Assembly: GCA_026003175.1 (NCBI GenBank)
Contig: BPGT01000002.1
Span: 62,001-126,000, forward strand
Direction: 5' to 3'
Length of the DNA: 64,000 bases
Origin: Armatimonadota bacterium
GTDB lineage: Bacteria > Armatimonadota > HRBIN16
Part shown: positions 34,121-42,867 of the stretch, piece after piece
Layout of the letters: each line of letters starts with the position of its first letter
Position numbering within the stretch: the first letter of the stretch is position 1
Program-made: the position numbers and the translations under genes
Notes under the pieces: generated by a model
The model's input: only the letters and a program-made list of their open reading frames with translations
What the model was told of the DNA's origin: nothing
Database searches by the model: none

Positions 34121-34397
34121 GAGGGCGTTCGAGAAACCGCGTGGATACTCCCACCCAACCAGCGCGTCAGAAACTTCGCCGTATAACCCATTCCTGTGCC
34201 ATCCACGAACACACAGGGGCGCGCGGCGGTGGCAGGTTCTATCATGATGCCTTGCTAGGCAAGCCATGCCAGCAGTGGTGGAAGTGGTCAACCAGTGTGC
34301 CCGGGGCAGGCAGTGGGTGGTCAGCGAGCAGTTTGAGGGCGAGGGCAAAGAGCAGGCGAAAGTATACCCGATACCCCGCGATTTTCCGGACACCCTC
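34121..34397. mobile_element. Relic of a probable parent IS with the same type of ends
   Basis: Left end GAGGGCGTTCGAGAAACCGCG (34121-34141) and right end, read inversely, GAGGGTGTCCGGAAAATCGCG agree at 16 of 21 positions. The 277-bp interior has broken minus-strand frames reading FRLLFALALKLLADH and VFVDGTGMGYTAKFLTRWL. The last resembles the first catalytic-Asp region of a DDE transposase, though this is weak. No flanking duplication is left. It may be a deletion product of the element that mobilises the MITE. Confidence 0.45.
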
Positions 34398-34473
34398 AGT
34401 TTTAGCGTGACGGGCAACAGGAAAGTGTCATCGGGTGTCGAAGTAACCGGAGATACGTGTCGGGAGGTAAAAG

Positions 34474-36333
34474 GTGCGAATCGGTTGCTATGCGGTACTA
34501 TGTTGTACCCTGTTCCTGCTCGCGACGGCGGTGGCAAAGGAGTACGACCATCCGCTGATAGCGCAAACATATCGGCTGCTACCGAACGGTGACGCAGAGG
34601 TGGAGGAGCTGCGCGTCTTCCGCTTCTCGGGCTCCTTCAGCTGGGCGAACCTGAAGCGCAGCAGCCGGGGGCAGTACGGACGCTACGGGATAGAGTATCT
34701 CGGTGTCTGGGATGCCGATACAAAGCAACCGCTGCGCTACTCCCAGACTGCTGAAGGCGAATATGCGGTGCTGCGCTGGGAGTATCAGGCACGGAACACC
34801 ACGAAAAAGTTCCTTCTGCGTTACCGTATCCGCAACGCGGTGCAGAGGTATGCGGATGTGGCACAGTTTTACTGGAAAGCGATAGAGGATGAACACGCGC
34901 CAGTAGACGAGGTAAGGATTATGATTGTGCCTCCTGTGCCAAGCCCGAAGCTGTTCAAGGTGTTCATCCACAGTCGCGCTGCGCCGGGCGATCTGGATAT
35001 CCGCCCGGATTTCACCCGTGCCGAGATACAACAGGCGAACATCCCCACCGATAGCTTCGTGGAAGTGCGCGTGATGCTGGACCCGGCTATCTTCACCCGC
35101 GCGCCCTTGCAGCAAGGTAACCGCTACGAACAGTTTCTGGCAGAGGAGCGCCGTTTCGCGGAGGAAGAGTTACGCGAAGCACGCAAACGCGAGCGCATTG
35201 CCCGAATTGTCGGTCTATGGATTGCTATCGAGATGCCAGTCGCCCTGCTGTTGTGCGTGGGCTTCATCGGCTACCTGGTTGTCACTTACAACCGCTACGG
35301 TCGCGAGCCGGAGCTGCCGGAGATAGAGTACGAACGTGAGCCTCCTCGCGATATACCGCCTGCGGTTGTTCCTGCCATCCTCACTCAGAGTAAACCGTTG
35401 CCGTCTGAAGTGGTCAAAGGCTTCTCGGCGACGGTGCTGGAGGCAGCGAGACTGGGCTACCTGCGTATCGAGGAGTTCGAAAACAGGGCTCTACTGGGTT
35501 TGTTACGCAGCACCGAGCGGCGTTACATCCTCACTCCCATGGGAAAGGCATTGCTCATGGGGGAAAAGGTGGAAGCGCAGGGTCGTAAGGGGCGTGTGCT
35601 GGAACCTCTGGAGCGCGAGGTGTTGCGTGTGTTGTTTTTCGAGGCTGGCGACGGGGAGACAGTGACAGAGAGTGAACTCCGTCAATGGGCGGAGAAGACC
35701 TCAGGCAGCAAAACGCAAATGTATCGGTTTGTAGAAGGGTGGGGCAAAGACCTGCGCCAGTGGTTTGAGCAACACTATTTCCGACTGGATGACCCCGAGA
35801 GCGAGAGGGCGATGAAGCGTTTCTGGAGGAACCTTCTGGTAGTGGGCGGTGTGGGCACGCTGGTAACCGTTCCGGTCAGCCTCTTTACTCTGGTGCCTCT
35901 TGGGGTGGTGCTATCCCTTATTGCTGCCGTGTCTCTGCACCGCCGCAGCCCTGAGGCAGCGCGCGAGTACCAGCGATGGCATGCTTTCAAACGCTTCATG
36001 ACCGACTTCTCCGCCATGCGCGAGGCGGGACCGGAGTTGCTGCCCCTGTGGGAGCGGTATCTGGTGTACGCAGTGTCGCTGGGCGTCGCGGAAAAACTCA
36101 TCCACAACCTGGCGCTAATGGCTCAAGAGTACGACTATGCGCTATCCAGCCCTGAGTGGTACCAGAGCGCATCTGGACAGAAGTTAGGGACGGAATCCAT
36201 GGCAGGTATGACGAGCGTTGTACAGAACCTGCAAAACCTGACCAGCGCACTCTCCTCCAGCACCAGCAGTGGAGGTGGCTTCAGCGGAGGCGGGGGAGGT
36301 GGCGGTGGTGGAGGGAGTAGCAGTGCGGGGTGA
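34474..36333 (+). CDS. DUF2207-family membrane protein
   Basis: 619 residues. A signal peptide (about 1-21) is followed by a beta-rich exported DUF2207 domain (about 25-215), a coiled segment (FAEEERRFAEEELREARKRE-like), and a TM helix (about 243-268). A cytoplasmic region follows, then a hydrophobic pair near residues 448-485 and a long tail ending in an extreme Gly/Ser run (SGGGFSGGGGGGGGGG). That Gly-rich end is a known trait of this family. Members are often encoded next to LemA, as here (LemA starts six bases downstream). GTG is chosen as start because GGGAGG lies nine bases upstream. Its biochemical role is not known; an envelope function with LemA is inferred. Confidence 0.85.
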   Translation: MRIGCYAVLCCTLFLLATAVAKEYDHPLIAQTYRLLPNGDAEVEELRVFRFSGSFSWANLKRSSRGQYGRYGIEYLGVWDADTKQPLRYSQTAEGEYAVLRWEYQARNTTKKFLLRYRIRNAVQRYADVAQFYWKAIEDEHAPVDEVRIMIVPPVPSPKLFKVFIHSRAAPGDLDIRPDFTRAEIQQANIPTDSFVEVRVMLDPAIFTRAPLQQGNRYEQFLAEERRFAEEELREARKRERIARIVGLWIAIEMPVALLLCVGFIGYLVVTYNRYGREPELPEIEYEREPPRDIPPAVVPAILTQSKPLPSEVVKGFSATVLEAARLGYLRIEEFENRALLGLLRSTERRYILTPMGKALLMGEKVEAQGRKGRVLEPLEREVLRVLFFEAGDGETVTESELRQWAEKTSGSKTQMYRFVEGWGKDLRQWFEQHYFRLDDPESERAMKRFWRNLLVVGGVGTLVTVPVSLFTLVPLGVVLSLIAAVSLHRRSPEAAREYQRWHAFKRFMTDFSAMREAGPELLPLWERYLVYAVSLGVAEKLIHNLALMAQEYDYALSSPEWYQSASGQKLGTESMAGMTSVVQNLQNLTSALSSSTSSGGGFSGGGGGGGGGGSSSAG

Positions 36334-36339
36334 TGACCT

Positions 36340-36876
36340 ATGTGGTTGCTTCTCATCGCATTCGTGGTATTGATCTGGGCGATTGCCACGTATAACCGTT
36401 TGCTCACCTACCGCCACCGGGTGGAGAACGCCCGCGCGCAGGTGGATGTGCAGCTCAAGAGGCGATACGACCTAATACCCCGCTTGATAGAGACGGTGCG
36501 CGGTTACGCCCAGCATGAAGAACGCATCTTCGAACGGATTACCGAACTGCGGACGCAGGCTCTCCAGTCGCTATCGCCCCCACAGCAGGAAGCGTTAGAG
36601 AGCGAGATTCGTCACAACCTGAACAACCTTATCGTGCTGGCAGAAGCCTATCCCGAGCTGAAGGCAAACGAAAACTTCCTGAGCCTGCAGGAGGAGCTGA
36701 GCGATACCGAAGACAAGATTCGCTATGCGCGCCAGTTCTACAACGATACGGTGATGCGCTACAACCTGTCCATCCAGCGGTTTCCCAACCTGCTGATTGC
36801 GCCCCTGATGGGTTTCCGACCGCAACCGTTGTTTACGCTGGACGGGGCGGTGCAGGAGAGGGAAGTACCGAGATAG
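36340..36876 (+). CDS. lemA: LemA family membrane protein
   Basis: 178 residues with one N-terminal TM helix (about 1-17) whose short end faces outward, then the all-helical LemA domain. Conserved features are YNRLLTYRHRVENARAQVDVQLKRRYDLIPRL and ARQFYNDTVMRYN. LemA proteins form long helical bundles in the cytoplasm, anchored in the membrane; their task is not settled, with links to envelope stress. The gene starts six bases after the DUF2207 gene and should be in its transcript. The end converges on the PEP-CTERM gene, with a CCTCTCCCGAA hairpin between them. Confidence 0.92.
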   Translation: MWLLLIAFVVLIWAIATYNRLLTYRHRVENARAQVDVQLKRRYDLIPRLIETVRGYAQHEERIFERITELRTQALQSLSPPQQEALESEIRHNLNNLIVLAEAYPELKANENFLSLQEELSDTEDKIRYARQFYNDTVMRYNLSIQRFPNLLIAPLMGFRPQPLFTLDGAVQEREVPR

Positions 36877-36877
36877 C

Positions 36878-36901
36878 CCTCTCCCGAAGATTCGGGAGAG
36901 G
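36878..36901 (+). repeat. Palindromic module CCTCTCCCGAA / TTCGGGAGAGG
   Basis: A perfect 11-bp stem with a two-base gap, set between the converging lemA and PEP-CTERM genes. It may act as a bidirectional stop, but lacks T-runs and belongs to the repeated CCCTCTCC family. Confidence 0.55.
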
Positions 36902-36919
36902 GGAATGGGGATAAGCAAG

Positions 36920-37591
36920 CTAGCGGCGAAACCGCCTGCCCAGACCGATAGCCAGACCGCCGATGCTCATCAGCAGCATCGTGCCCGGCTCGGGGATGAC
37001 AGGAGCGCCGCCCTGCGTCACAAGATCCAGCCGGTTGATGGCGAAATCCCCCGTGGTGTTGTCTACATCAAAGACCACCTTTTTGATGACCGCGCTGCTG
37101 TCCAGCACGCCCAGAAAGATGGCGGAGTTGTCACTATTGCCATTGCTGAGACCGGCGAGGCTGAAACTGCCCAGCAGGTTGTTGGCGGCGTCGTACGCCA
37201 TGATAGTACCGGTGAAAGCACCGTACCAATTGCGCTGGATTTGTGCGCCTGCGCCGATTACCGGGCTAGCAAACTCGATCACCATCGGGCCCACCTCATA
37301 GAGCGTCCACAGCAGGTGGTCTCCTTGTGCGAAGTTGCCCCACCAACCAGACCCCTGGTCAAGCCGCTCGAAGGAGCCGGAAGTGGGCTTGCTGACAGTC
37401 AGCGGTAGCCCACCGTTGGAGTTCAGCGAAACCGGGTTGCTGACTACCGTGTAGGTTGCTCCCAGCACGCCCCAGTCCACGTAGTCGTTGCCTCCCAGGG
37501 CGGTGCGATTCGTAATGAAAGTGAGAGCGTGCGCGCTGCTCATCGCTACCACTGCCAGAGCCACAACCCAAAGCGTGCGTAAAGGTTTCAT
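36920..37591 (-). CDS. PEP-CTERM sorting domain protein
   Basis: 223 residues. A signal peptide (about 1-22) is followed by a beta-sandwich-like exported domain of unknown class and a complete C-terminal PEP-CTERM tripartite tail: VIPEPG, a hydrophobic helix (TMLLMSIGGLAIGLG) and a basic end RRFRR. Such proteins are transported across the inner membrane, then cleaved by an exosortase and displayed or exported, often with exopolysaccharide. No exosortase gene is in this window. ATG at 37591 has GGAGGAACG. A near-perfect sigma-54 promoter (37633-37648) and a 15-bp palindrome lie upstream, suggesting control by RpoN and an activator. Confidence 0.88.
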   Translation of the reverse strand: MKPLRTLWVVALAVVAMSSAHALTFITNRTALGGNDYVDWGVLGATYTVVSNPVSLNSNGGLPLTVSKPTSGSFERLDQGSGWWGNFAQGDHLLWTLYEVGPMVIEFASPVIGAGAQIQRNWYGAFTGTIMAYDAANNLLGSFSLAGLSNGNSDNSAIFLGVLDSSAVIKKVVFDVDNTTGDFAINRLDLVTQGGAPVIPEPGTMLLMSIGGLAIGLGRRFRR

Positions 37592-37610
37592 CGAAACGTT
37601 CCTCCTTTTC

Positions 37611-37625
37611 GAAGCATTATGCTTC
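37611..37625. promoter_or_regulatory. 15-bp perfect inverted repeat near the PEP-CTERM transcription start
   Basis: GAAGCAT-T-ATGCTTC is palindromic apart from its central base. It lies between the sigma-54-like promoter and the start codon of the PEP-CTERM gene, where an operator or a start-proximal hairpin could act. Confidence 0.4.
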
Positions 37626-37632
37626 TTAAAGG

Positions 37633-37648
37633 AGCAAGAAGTATGCCA
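37633..37648 (-). promoter_or_regulatory. Sigma-54 (RpoN) promoter, -24/-12 type
   Basis: On the minus strand TGGCATACTTCTTGCT matches the consensus TGGCAYRNNNNTTGCW at every specified base. It sits 42 bases before the ATG of the PEP-CTERM gene. By base composition alone about 0.06 such matches are expected in both strands of this window. Confidence 0.6.
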
Positions 37649-37866
37649 CATCGCCTGAGCAACATGCGGGCTTTCGCTATTCAGAGGATAAAGACAGGTA
37701 AATTTGCTGTGAGTAAAGGGCTGATAACAGCAGTTACAACCCTGGCCGTTCTCATGTAAACAGAACCCTGCCTGTGCAAGGCTTCGTTGGAGAGGGTGCA
37801 AATTCAGCCGCAGATGCCAACGTGATGCAGTGAAACGGCTCGGACGGCGTCTCGCCCTCCACGGGG

Positions 37867-38691
37867 TCAGGTGGAAGCAGATGCCAGCGCGTTCTGGAGA
37901 TTCTTCAGACTAACCTCTGCGATATGCTCCGCGCCGTCAGAGTAGTCAAACACCTCCACCGAGACGTAGCCGTTGTAGCCTACCTCCTGCAGCGCGCGCA
38001 AGATAGGTACGAAGTCCACATCGCCCATGCCCGGTCCCTTCAGGTTGGGGTCGTTGGCGTGGAAGTGCGCAAACCAGCCTGCGCTCTCGCGAATAATCTG
38101 CGGGATGGGCTTGCTTTCACTGCTCATCGCTTTCACATCCAGAATGATGCGGGCGGCGGGACTGTCTAATGCCTGCGCGAAGCGGATGGCGTCCTCTGCA
38201 CGGTTCAGAAAGTTGGTCTCGGCGGGGGAGAGGGGTTCGATGCACCAGGTAACCCCTCGTTGCTCGGCGGTTTGCACGGCGGGGCGCAGGGTTTCCAGAG
38301 CGCGCTCCCAAGCCTGTTCATGGGTAGAGCCGGGCTGTACGCTGCGCTGTTTGGGCGAACCCAGCACCAGCACCTTGCCGCCGAGGTCGGCGCAGAAGTG
38401 TGCCAGCGCCACGAGGTATTCGGCAGTACGATGGCGCACCTCTGCATCATCGGTGGTCAGGTGTAGCCCTTCGGGTTTCACTAGCAGCCAGTGCAAGCCC
38501 GCAATCTGGATGCCCACCTCCTGCGCCATGCGACGGATCGAGGCGCGCTCTGCGGCGGTTATCGTTTGCACGCTGTCCGCCAGCGTGAACGGCGCGATTT
38601 CCACCGCGTGGTAGCCCAGCCTCTTGCAGTATTCCATCACCCGACGCAGTTCCCAGCCCTGAAAGAGTTCGTTACAGATGCAAGAAAGCAT
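37867..38691 (-). CDS. Sugar phosphate isomerase/epimerase (TIM barrel)
   Basis: 274 residues of the xylose isomerase-like TIM-barrel superfamily. Metal-site candidates are Glu in WCIEPLSPAETNF, Asp in IILDVKAMSSES, His in WFAHFHANDPNLKG and Glu in GYVSVEVFDYSDGAE. The sequence is distinct from the paralogue at 13049. Such enzymes act on keto sugars, inosose or related polyols; the substrate is not determined. AAGGAGAG precedes the ATG by eight bases. It is divergent from the GH116 gene; the intervening 286 bases carry the promoters, including an extended -10 (TGATATACT) at 38861 on the plus strand. Confidence 0.85.
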   Translation of the reverse strand: MLSCICNELFQGWELRRVMEYCKRLGYHAVEIAPFTLADSVQTITAAERASIRRMAQEVGIQIAGLHWLLVKPEGLHLTTDDAEVRHRTAEYLVALAHFCADLGGKVLVLGSPKQRSVQPGSTHEQAWERALETLRPAVQTAEQRGVTWCIEPLSPAETNFLNRAEDAIRFAQALDSPAARIILDVKAMSSESKPIPQIIRESAGWFAHFHANDPNLKGPGMGDVDFVPILRALQEVGYNGYVSVEVFDYSDGAEHIAEVSLKNLQNALASAST

Positions 38692-38863
38692 TAGCGTTCT
38701 CTCCTTATCCGTGATTCGTGCTTGCGCGGGAGCCGTACCATCTGTCGCACGCGGTCATCCATTGCTTGCAACTTCTCTCCCCCCGTTATTGTAATGCCCG
38801 AAAGGGTGCTCTGGCAAGAGGGAGGCTTCGCTCTGTTAGTATAGGGTGTGGGAAGAGAAATGA

Positions 38864-38869
38864 TATACT
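38864..38869 (+). promoter_or_regulatory. Extended -10 element upstream of GH116
   Basis: TGA precedes TATACT, giving the TGn extended -10 form. It lies 109 bases before the GH116 start codon; no good -35 is seen. Confidence 0.35.
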
Positions 38870-38977
38870 CAGCACGACAAGGGGGCATGACAGCTGTATC
38901 CCCTCAAGGAAATCAGCTCGGCGAGCGCGTAAATCTTTTTGGTCATGAACTCGCTGTGGAGAAAAGAGGAACCAGAG

Positions 38978-41554
38978 ATGCGACCGAAAAACCCACAAAT
39001 CCCATATCCGCTGGAGGAACTGTTCGCGCCCGGTAAACCCCGTCTCTATCGGGGAAGGCAACTGGACCAGATTGCCTTTCCGCTGGGAGGCATCGGCACC
39101 GGCTCCATCTCGCTGGGGGGATGGGGGCAGCTGCGGGATTTCGAAATCTTCAACCGCCCGCATAAAGGCTTGGTGTTCGACTATACCTTCTTCACCCTGC
39201 ATGCGAAGACCGCCGACGGTTCTTCCGCGACGCGCGTGGTGCAGGGACCGGTCGGCGGGGACAACTTTACCGATGACGGCTCCGGCGCGCCGAAAAGATT
39301 AGATGGGGGTGGGTTACCTCGTTTCCGCTCGGCGGTGTTCGAGGGCGCGTTCCCCTTCGCGCGTCTCTACTTGGAAGACCCCACGGTGCCCCTGCGAGCC
39401 ACGCTGGAGGCGTATAACCCCTTTATCCCGCTGAACGCCGATGATTCGGGGCTGCCCATCGCTATCTTCCACTTCATCCTGTATAACCCGACCGACGCGC
39501 CGGTGGAGGCGGTGTTGTTCGCCAGCATGGAGAACAAGCTGGGCTACCCTGAGGTGGGCGGCGGAGTGATTGAAGCGTACGATAGCGGCGCCCTGCGCGG
39601 CTTGAAGATGTCTACCCGCAAGCACCCGCCCGAATCGCCGCGCTACGGCACGCTTGCGCTGGTGACCCCACACGACAGGGTACAGGTGCAGACTCACTGG
39701 CTGCGTGCAGGCTGGTTCGATGCGCTGGACGATTTCTGGCGGCAGGCGAGTAGCGGACAGCTGCGCGAGAACACCGAGCCTGCTTATCGGGAAGAGGGCA
39801 CGGACGTGGGCACAATCGCCCTGCAGGCGACGGTTCCGCCCGGTGGGGAGATACGCTTGCCCGTGTGGATGGTGTGGCACATCCCCCATTTCGAGATGTA
39901 CTGGTCAGCCGCCGAACCCAAACCCGTGTGGAAAAACTATTACGCGACCCGCCATGCCGACGCTATCGCCGTTGCCGAGTATGTGGCGCAGCATGTGGAG
40001 CGTCTGGAGGGTGACACGCGCGCTTTTGCAGACGCGCTGTGGTCATCCACCCTGCCCGAAGCGGTACTGGACGCAGTCAGCTCGCAAATCTCCATCCTGA
40101 AGACCACCACCTGCCTGCGCCTGCCCGACGGCACGTTTTACGGGTTCGAGGGGTGTACTCCTCAGCATGGCTGCTGTGAGGGAACCTGCACGCATGTGTG
40201 GAACTATGCGCAGGCGTTGCCTTATCTCTTCCCCTCGTTGGAGCGCAGTATCCGGGAAAAGGACTATGCCATCAACCTGCACGAGGACGGGCACATGACC
40301 TTCCGTATGCCCCTTCCACTGGGTACTATCCCTGAGCCTAAGTTCCATGCGGCGGCGGACGGGCAGATGGGCGGAGTGCTCAAGGTGTATCGCGACTGGC
40401 AAATCTACGGCAACGACGAGTGGCTGAAGGCGCTGTGGCCAAGCGTCCAGCGTGCGCTAGAGTATGCCTGGCGTGAATGGGATAAGGATAAAGACGGCGT
40501 GATGGAGGGTGTGCAGCACAATACGTATGACATCGAGTTTCATGGTCCCAATACCATGATGGGCAGTTTCTATCTGGGCGCGTTGCGGGCGGCTGAGGAG
40601 ATGGCGCGCCATCTGGGCGAGCACGAGAAGGCAGCGGAGTACCGCAGGGTATACGAGAGCGGCCGTGCGTGGATGGACGCGCATCTGTTCAACGGCGAGT
40701 ACTATGTGCATGAGGTACGCCCCGCCTCGCCCGAGATGTCTACCGACCCACAAAGCCCGAACTTTCCCAGATACCAGCTGGGCAAAGGGTGTCTGTCTGA
40801 CCAGCTTATCGGGCAGTGGTATGCGCGGATGCTGAAGCTGGGTGACCTGTTCGCCCCCGACCATGTGCGCAGGGCGTTGCAGTCGGTGTTCCGATACAAC
40901 TGGAAAAGCGAACTTTGGGAACATGCGAACCCCCAGCGCATCTACGCCCTGAACGACGAAGCGGGGCTGCTTCTGGCGACCTGGCCGCACGGTGGCAGAC
41001 CGCTCTTCCCGTTCCCGTATTCGGATGAGGTGTGGACAGGTATCGAGTATCAGGTGGCGAGCCACCTCATCTACGAGGGTTTTGTGGAGGAGGGGCTGGC
41101 TATCGTGAAAGGCGTGCGCGACCGCTACAACGGCGAACGACGCAACCCGTGGAACGAGTTCGAGTGCGGCAACCACTACGCTCGCGCGATGGCATCGTAC
41201 GCGCTGCTGCTGGCTCTGTCCGACTTCTTCTACTCCGCGCCCCGAGGGCTGTTGCGTTTCGCGCCCCGCGTGTATCCCGATCGGTTTGCCTGCTTCTTCT
41301 CCGTCGATTCGGGCTGGGGCATGGTGGCGCAGACCTTCGGTGCGGGGTACAAACGGGCGGAAGTGCAGGTGCGTCGGGGCAGCCTGAAGTTGCGCGAGGT
41401 GCAGATAGGCTTCGCCGTGCCAGAGCCACAGGTGCGCCTGGCAGGCAGGGCGGTACAGGCAACCGCCACTCCGCTTGCCGAAGGAGGCACGCAGGTCACT
41501 TTCGCGGAGCCAGTCACCATCCAGCAGGGGCAGACGCTGGTGATAGAGGGATAA
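38978..41554 (+). CDS. GH116 family glycosidase (GBA2/DUF608-like)
   Basis: 858 residues. The N-terminal beta domain has AFPLGGIGTGSISLGGWGQL and FEIFNRPHKG; the C-terminal (alpha/alpha)6 domain holds the active site. The nucleophile Glu is probably that in CCEGTCTHVWNY and the acid/base Asp that in HNTYDIEFHGPN; the tail motif NEFECGNHYARAMASYALL is typical. GH116 enzymes are retaining beta-glucosidases, beta-xylosidases, N-acetylglucosaminidases or glucosylceramidases, so the sugar is open. No signal peptide is present. ATG at 38978 has AGAGGA eight bases upstream; the open frame is 13 codons longer. It appears as a single gene next to a sugar isomerase. Confidence 0.88.
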   Translation: MRPKNPQIPYPLEELFAPGKPRLYRGRQLDQIAFPLGGIGTGSISLGGWGQLRDFEIFNRPHKGLVFDYTFFTLHAKTADGSSATRVVQGPVGGDNFTDDGSGAPKRLDGGGLPRFRSAVFEGAFPFARLYLEDPTVPLRATLEAYNPFIPLNADDSGLPIAIFHFILYNPTDAPVEAVLFASMENKLGYPEVGGGVIEAYDSGALRGLKMSTRKHPPESPRYGTLALVTPHDRVQVQTHWLRAGWFDALDDFWRQASSGQLRENTEPAYREEGTDVGTIALQATVPPGGEIRLPVWMVWHIPHFEMYWSAAEPKPVWKNYYATRHADAIAVAEYVAQHVERLEGDTRAFADALWSSTLPEAVLDAVSSQISILKTTTCLRLPDGTFYGFEGCTPQHGCCEGTCTHVWNYAQALPYLFPSLERSIREKDYAINLHEDGHMTFRMPLPLGTIPEPKFHAAADGQMGGVLKVYRDWQIYGNDEWLKALWPSVQRALEYAWREWDKDKDGVMEGVQHNTYDIEFHGPNTMMGSFYLGALRAAEEMARHLGEHEKAAEYRRVYESGRAWMDAHLFNGEYYVHEVRPASPEMSTDPQSPNFPRYQLGKGCLSDQLIGQWYARMLKLGDLFAPDHVRRALQSVFRYNWKSELWEHANPQRIYALNDEAGLLLATWPHGGRPLFPFPYSDEVWTGIEYQVASHLIYEGFVEEGLAIVKGVRDRYNGERRNPWNEFECGNHYARAMASYALLLALSDFFYSAPRGLLRFAPRVYPDRFACFFSVDSGWGMVAQTFGAGYKRAEVQVRRGSLKLREVQIGFAVPEPQVRLAGRAVQATATPLAEGGTQVTFAEPVTIQQGQTLVIEG

Positions 41555-41567
41555 CGTCTGTTCTCTG

Positions 41568-41617
41568 GTTCACGGCTCAAGCCGTTCCCTTGCAAACAAA
41601 GCCAGCCTGCGCTGGCT
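41568..41617 (-). repeat. 50-bp two-hairpin repeat, copy B
   Basis: The reverse complement matches 11508-11557 at 43 of 50 positions. It lies in the 85-base gap between the GH116 gene and the converging membrane-protein gene. The two stems (AGCCAGC/GCTGGCT and GTTCACGGCT/AGCCGTTC-like) are both kept. Confidence 0.6.
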
Positions 41618-41639
41618 GATAGCCCTCTGAACAGACAGG

Positions 41640-42821
41640 TTACCGTGTGTGCTTTTGCTGCTCCATTGCCCAAATCCGCTGTAGACCGTCCTCGATACTG
41701 TAATCCCACTCCAGCAGTTGCAACGACAACCTGCGCATAGACTCGTCGAAGATGACCTCCAGCTGCCGGCGCTGAGCCGGTTGACGTTGCACCCCGAGCA
41801 GGGGGCGACTTTTACGCCCCACCTCTACCAGCACATCTCCAACTCGTCTGCCCTGCTGCAAGGCACGTTCCATCTGGTGTCTGTGCGCCGGCGACCAAGA
41901 AGCGATCTCCTTCAGCAACGGATAGATACGCTCAAAACCACCGCGGATGTGAATGAGCGCAAAGGATTGTACAGGCACCATGCGTGTATCCAGCCTCGGT
42001 TTGAGGTCATTTGGCACCTGCAGTTCCGCCGCTTTTTCCATTGTTCTCAGAGCCAGTTGCAGCGCCGTGCGACATCGTTGCCAATCACCACGCTTTGCGG
42101 CGATACGTGCATGTTCCACCAGTGCGACCAGCAGGTTGTCCAGTGCGCCCCAGCGTTGCAAGCCGGCATAAGAGCGTTTGCGGAAGGGGAATATCCCTTG
42201 CTGCTCACCGATTTCATACAGTTCATACGCTGCACGTGGGGACGAAAACGTGAGCACCAGGTGCTCTTCAACCGTATGGAGGTTATACGTTGGGTTCTCC
42301 CTGACCGCGGCAGCGAGGCGATTGGTGGTTTCCCACAGGTCGCCAATCGGCGGTTTCCTTGCCTCTGCTTGCAGGATGGTTGTTTGTACCCACCATAAAC
42401 CGAACGATGGGAGAATAGCGTAGAGGATGACCCCCGTCACTGCCAGCCGCCGAAGAGTGGGCAGCCGGCTGGGATCACTACTTATTGCTTTGGCTACCGC
42501 CCAATCCCAGAGGAGAATGAGAACATAAGCCCAAAACCCGTGATTCAGAAACAGATGGAAGCACTTCAGCAGTCGTACGCTATTGGCAAGATCGAACGTT
42601 GTGTAAACGTATGCGTAAACGTACCGCTCTGCTGCGACTGTGGCCACAACCACAGTAAAAGCCTTGGCACTATGCACAAGATAGGTCTTCCGCCACTGGT
42701 TGGGTGGCATGGCTGATGCCGATGTTTGTACCGAAGATAGCCTCTGCCTGAGTAACCAGTGCATTACTGCTGCGCTGGTAATTGCAGACCATCCACACAC
42801 GATGTACAGACTGTAATCCAT
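41640..42821 (-). CDS. Multi-pass membrane protein with cytoplasmic helical tail, unknown function
   Basis: 393 residues. About four or five TM helices lie in the first 165 residues (near 5-20, 45-70, 85-112 and 130-155). A roughly 220-residue soluble helical region follows, with an EHARIAAKRGDWQRCRTALQ-like repeat reminiscent of TPR-type helices, and ends KHTR. No family is recognised. The start at 42821 has a weak AAGGGTAG site; the frame extends 24 codons further into the RHS relic's end, which I reject. Its base use is slightly less GC-rich than surrounding genes. It could be a membrane sensor or assembly factor, but nothing specific supports that. Confidence 0.55.
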   Translation of the reverse strand: MDYSLYIVCGWSAITSAAVMHWLLRQRLSSVQTSASAMPPNQWRKTYLVHSAKAFTVVVATVAAERYVYAYVYTTFDLANSVRLLKCFHLFLNHGFWAYVLILLWDWAVAKAISSDPSRLPTLRRLAVTGVILYAILPSFGLWWVQTTILQAEARKPPIGDLWETTNRLAAAVRENPTYNLHTVEEHLVLTFSSPRAAYELYEIGEQQGIFPFRKRSYAGLQRWGALDNLLVALVEHARIAAKRGDWQRCRTALQLALRTMEKAAELQVPNDLKPRLDTRMVPVQSFALIHIRGGFERIYPLLKEIASWSPAHRHQMERALQQGRRVGDVLVEVGRKSRPLLGVQRQPAQRRQLEVIFDESMRRLSLQLLEWDYSIEDGLQRIWAMEQQKHTR

Positions 42822-42867
42822 CTTGCTACCCTTGGCGCGTGTGCGTCTCGCTCCCAGAGGGCGAACC

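Noticed and set aside
33852-34570. Two minus-strand open frames over the second MITE copy and the IS relic
   Set aside because: The first translates the MITE palindromes ([20 protein letters not shown]) and recurs at copies 1 and 3; the second crosses element borders. Neither is a gene.
38939-38977. Longer N-terminus of the GH116 protein
   Set aside because: The upstream ATG has no ribosome site, while AGAGGA precedes the ATG at 38978 at correct spacing.
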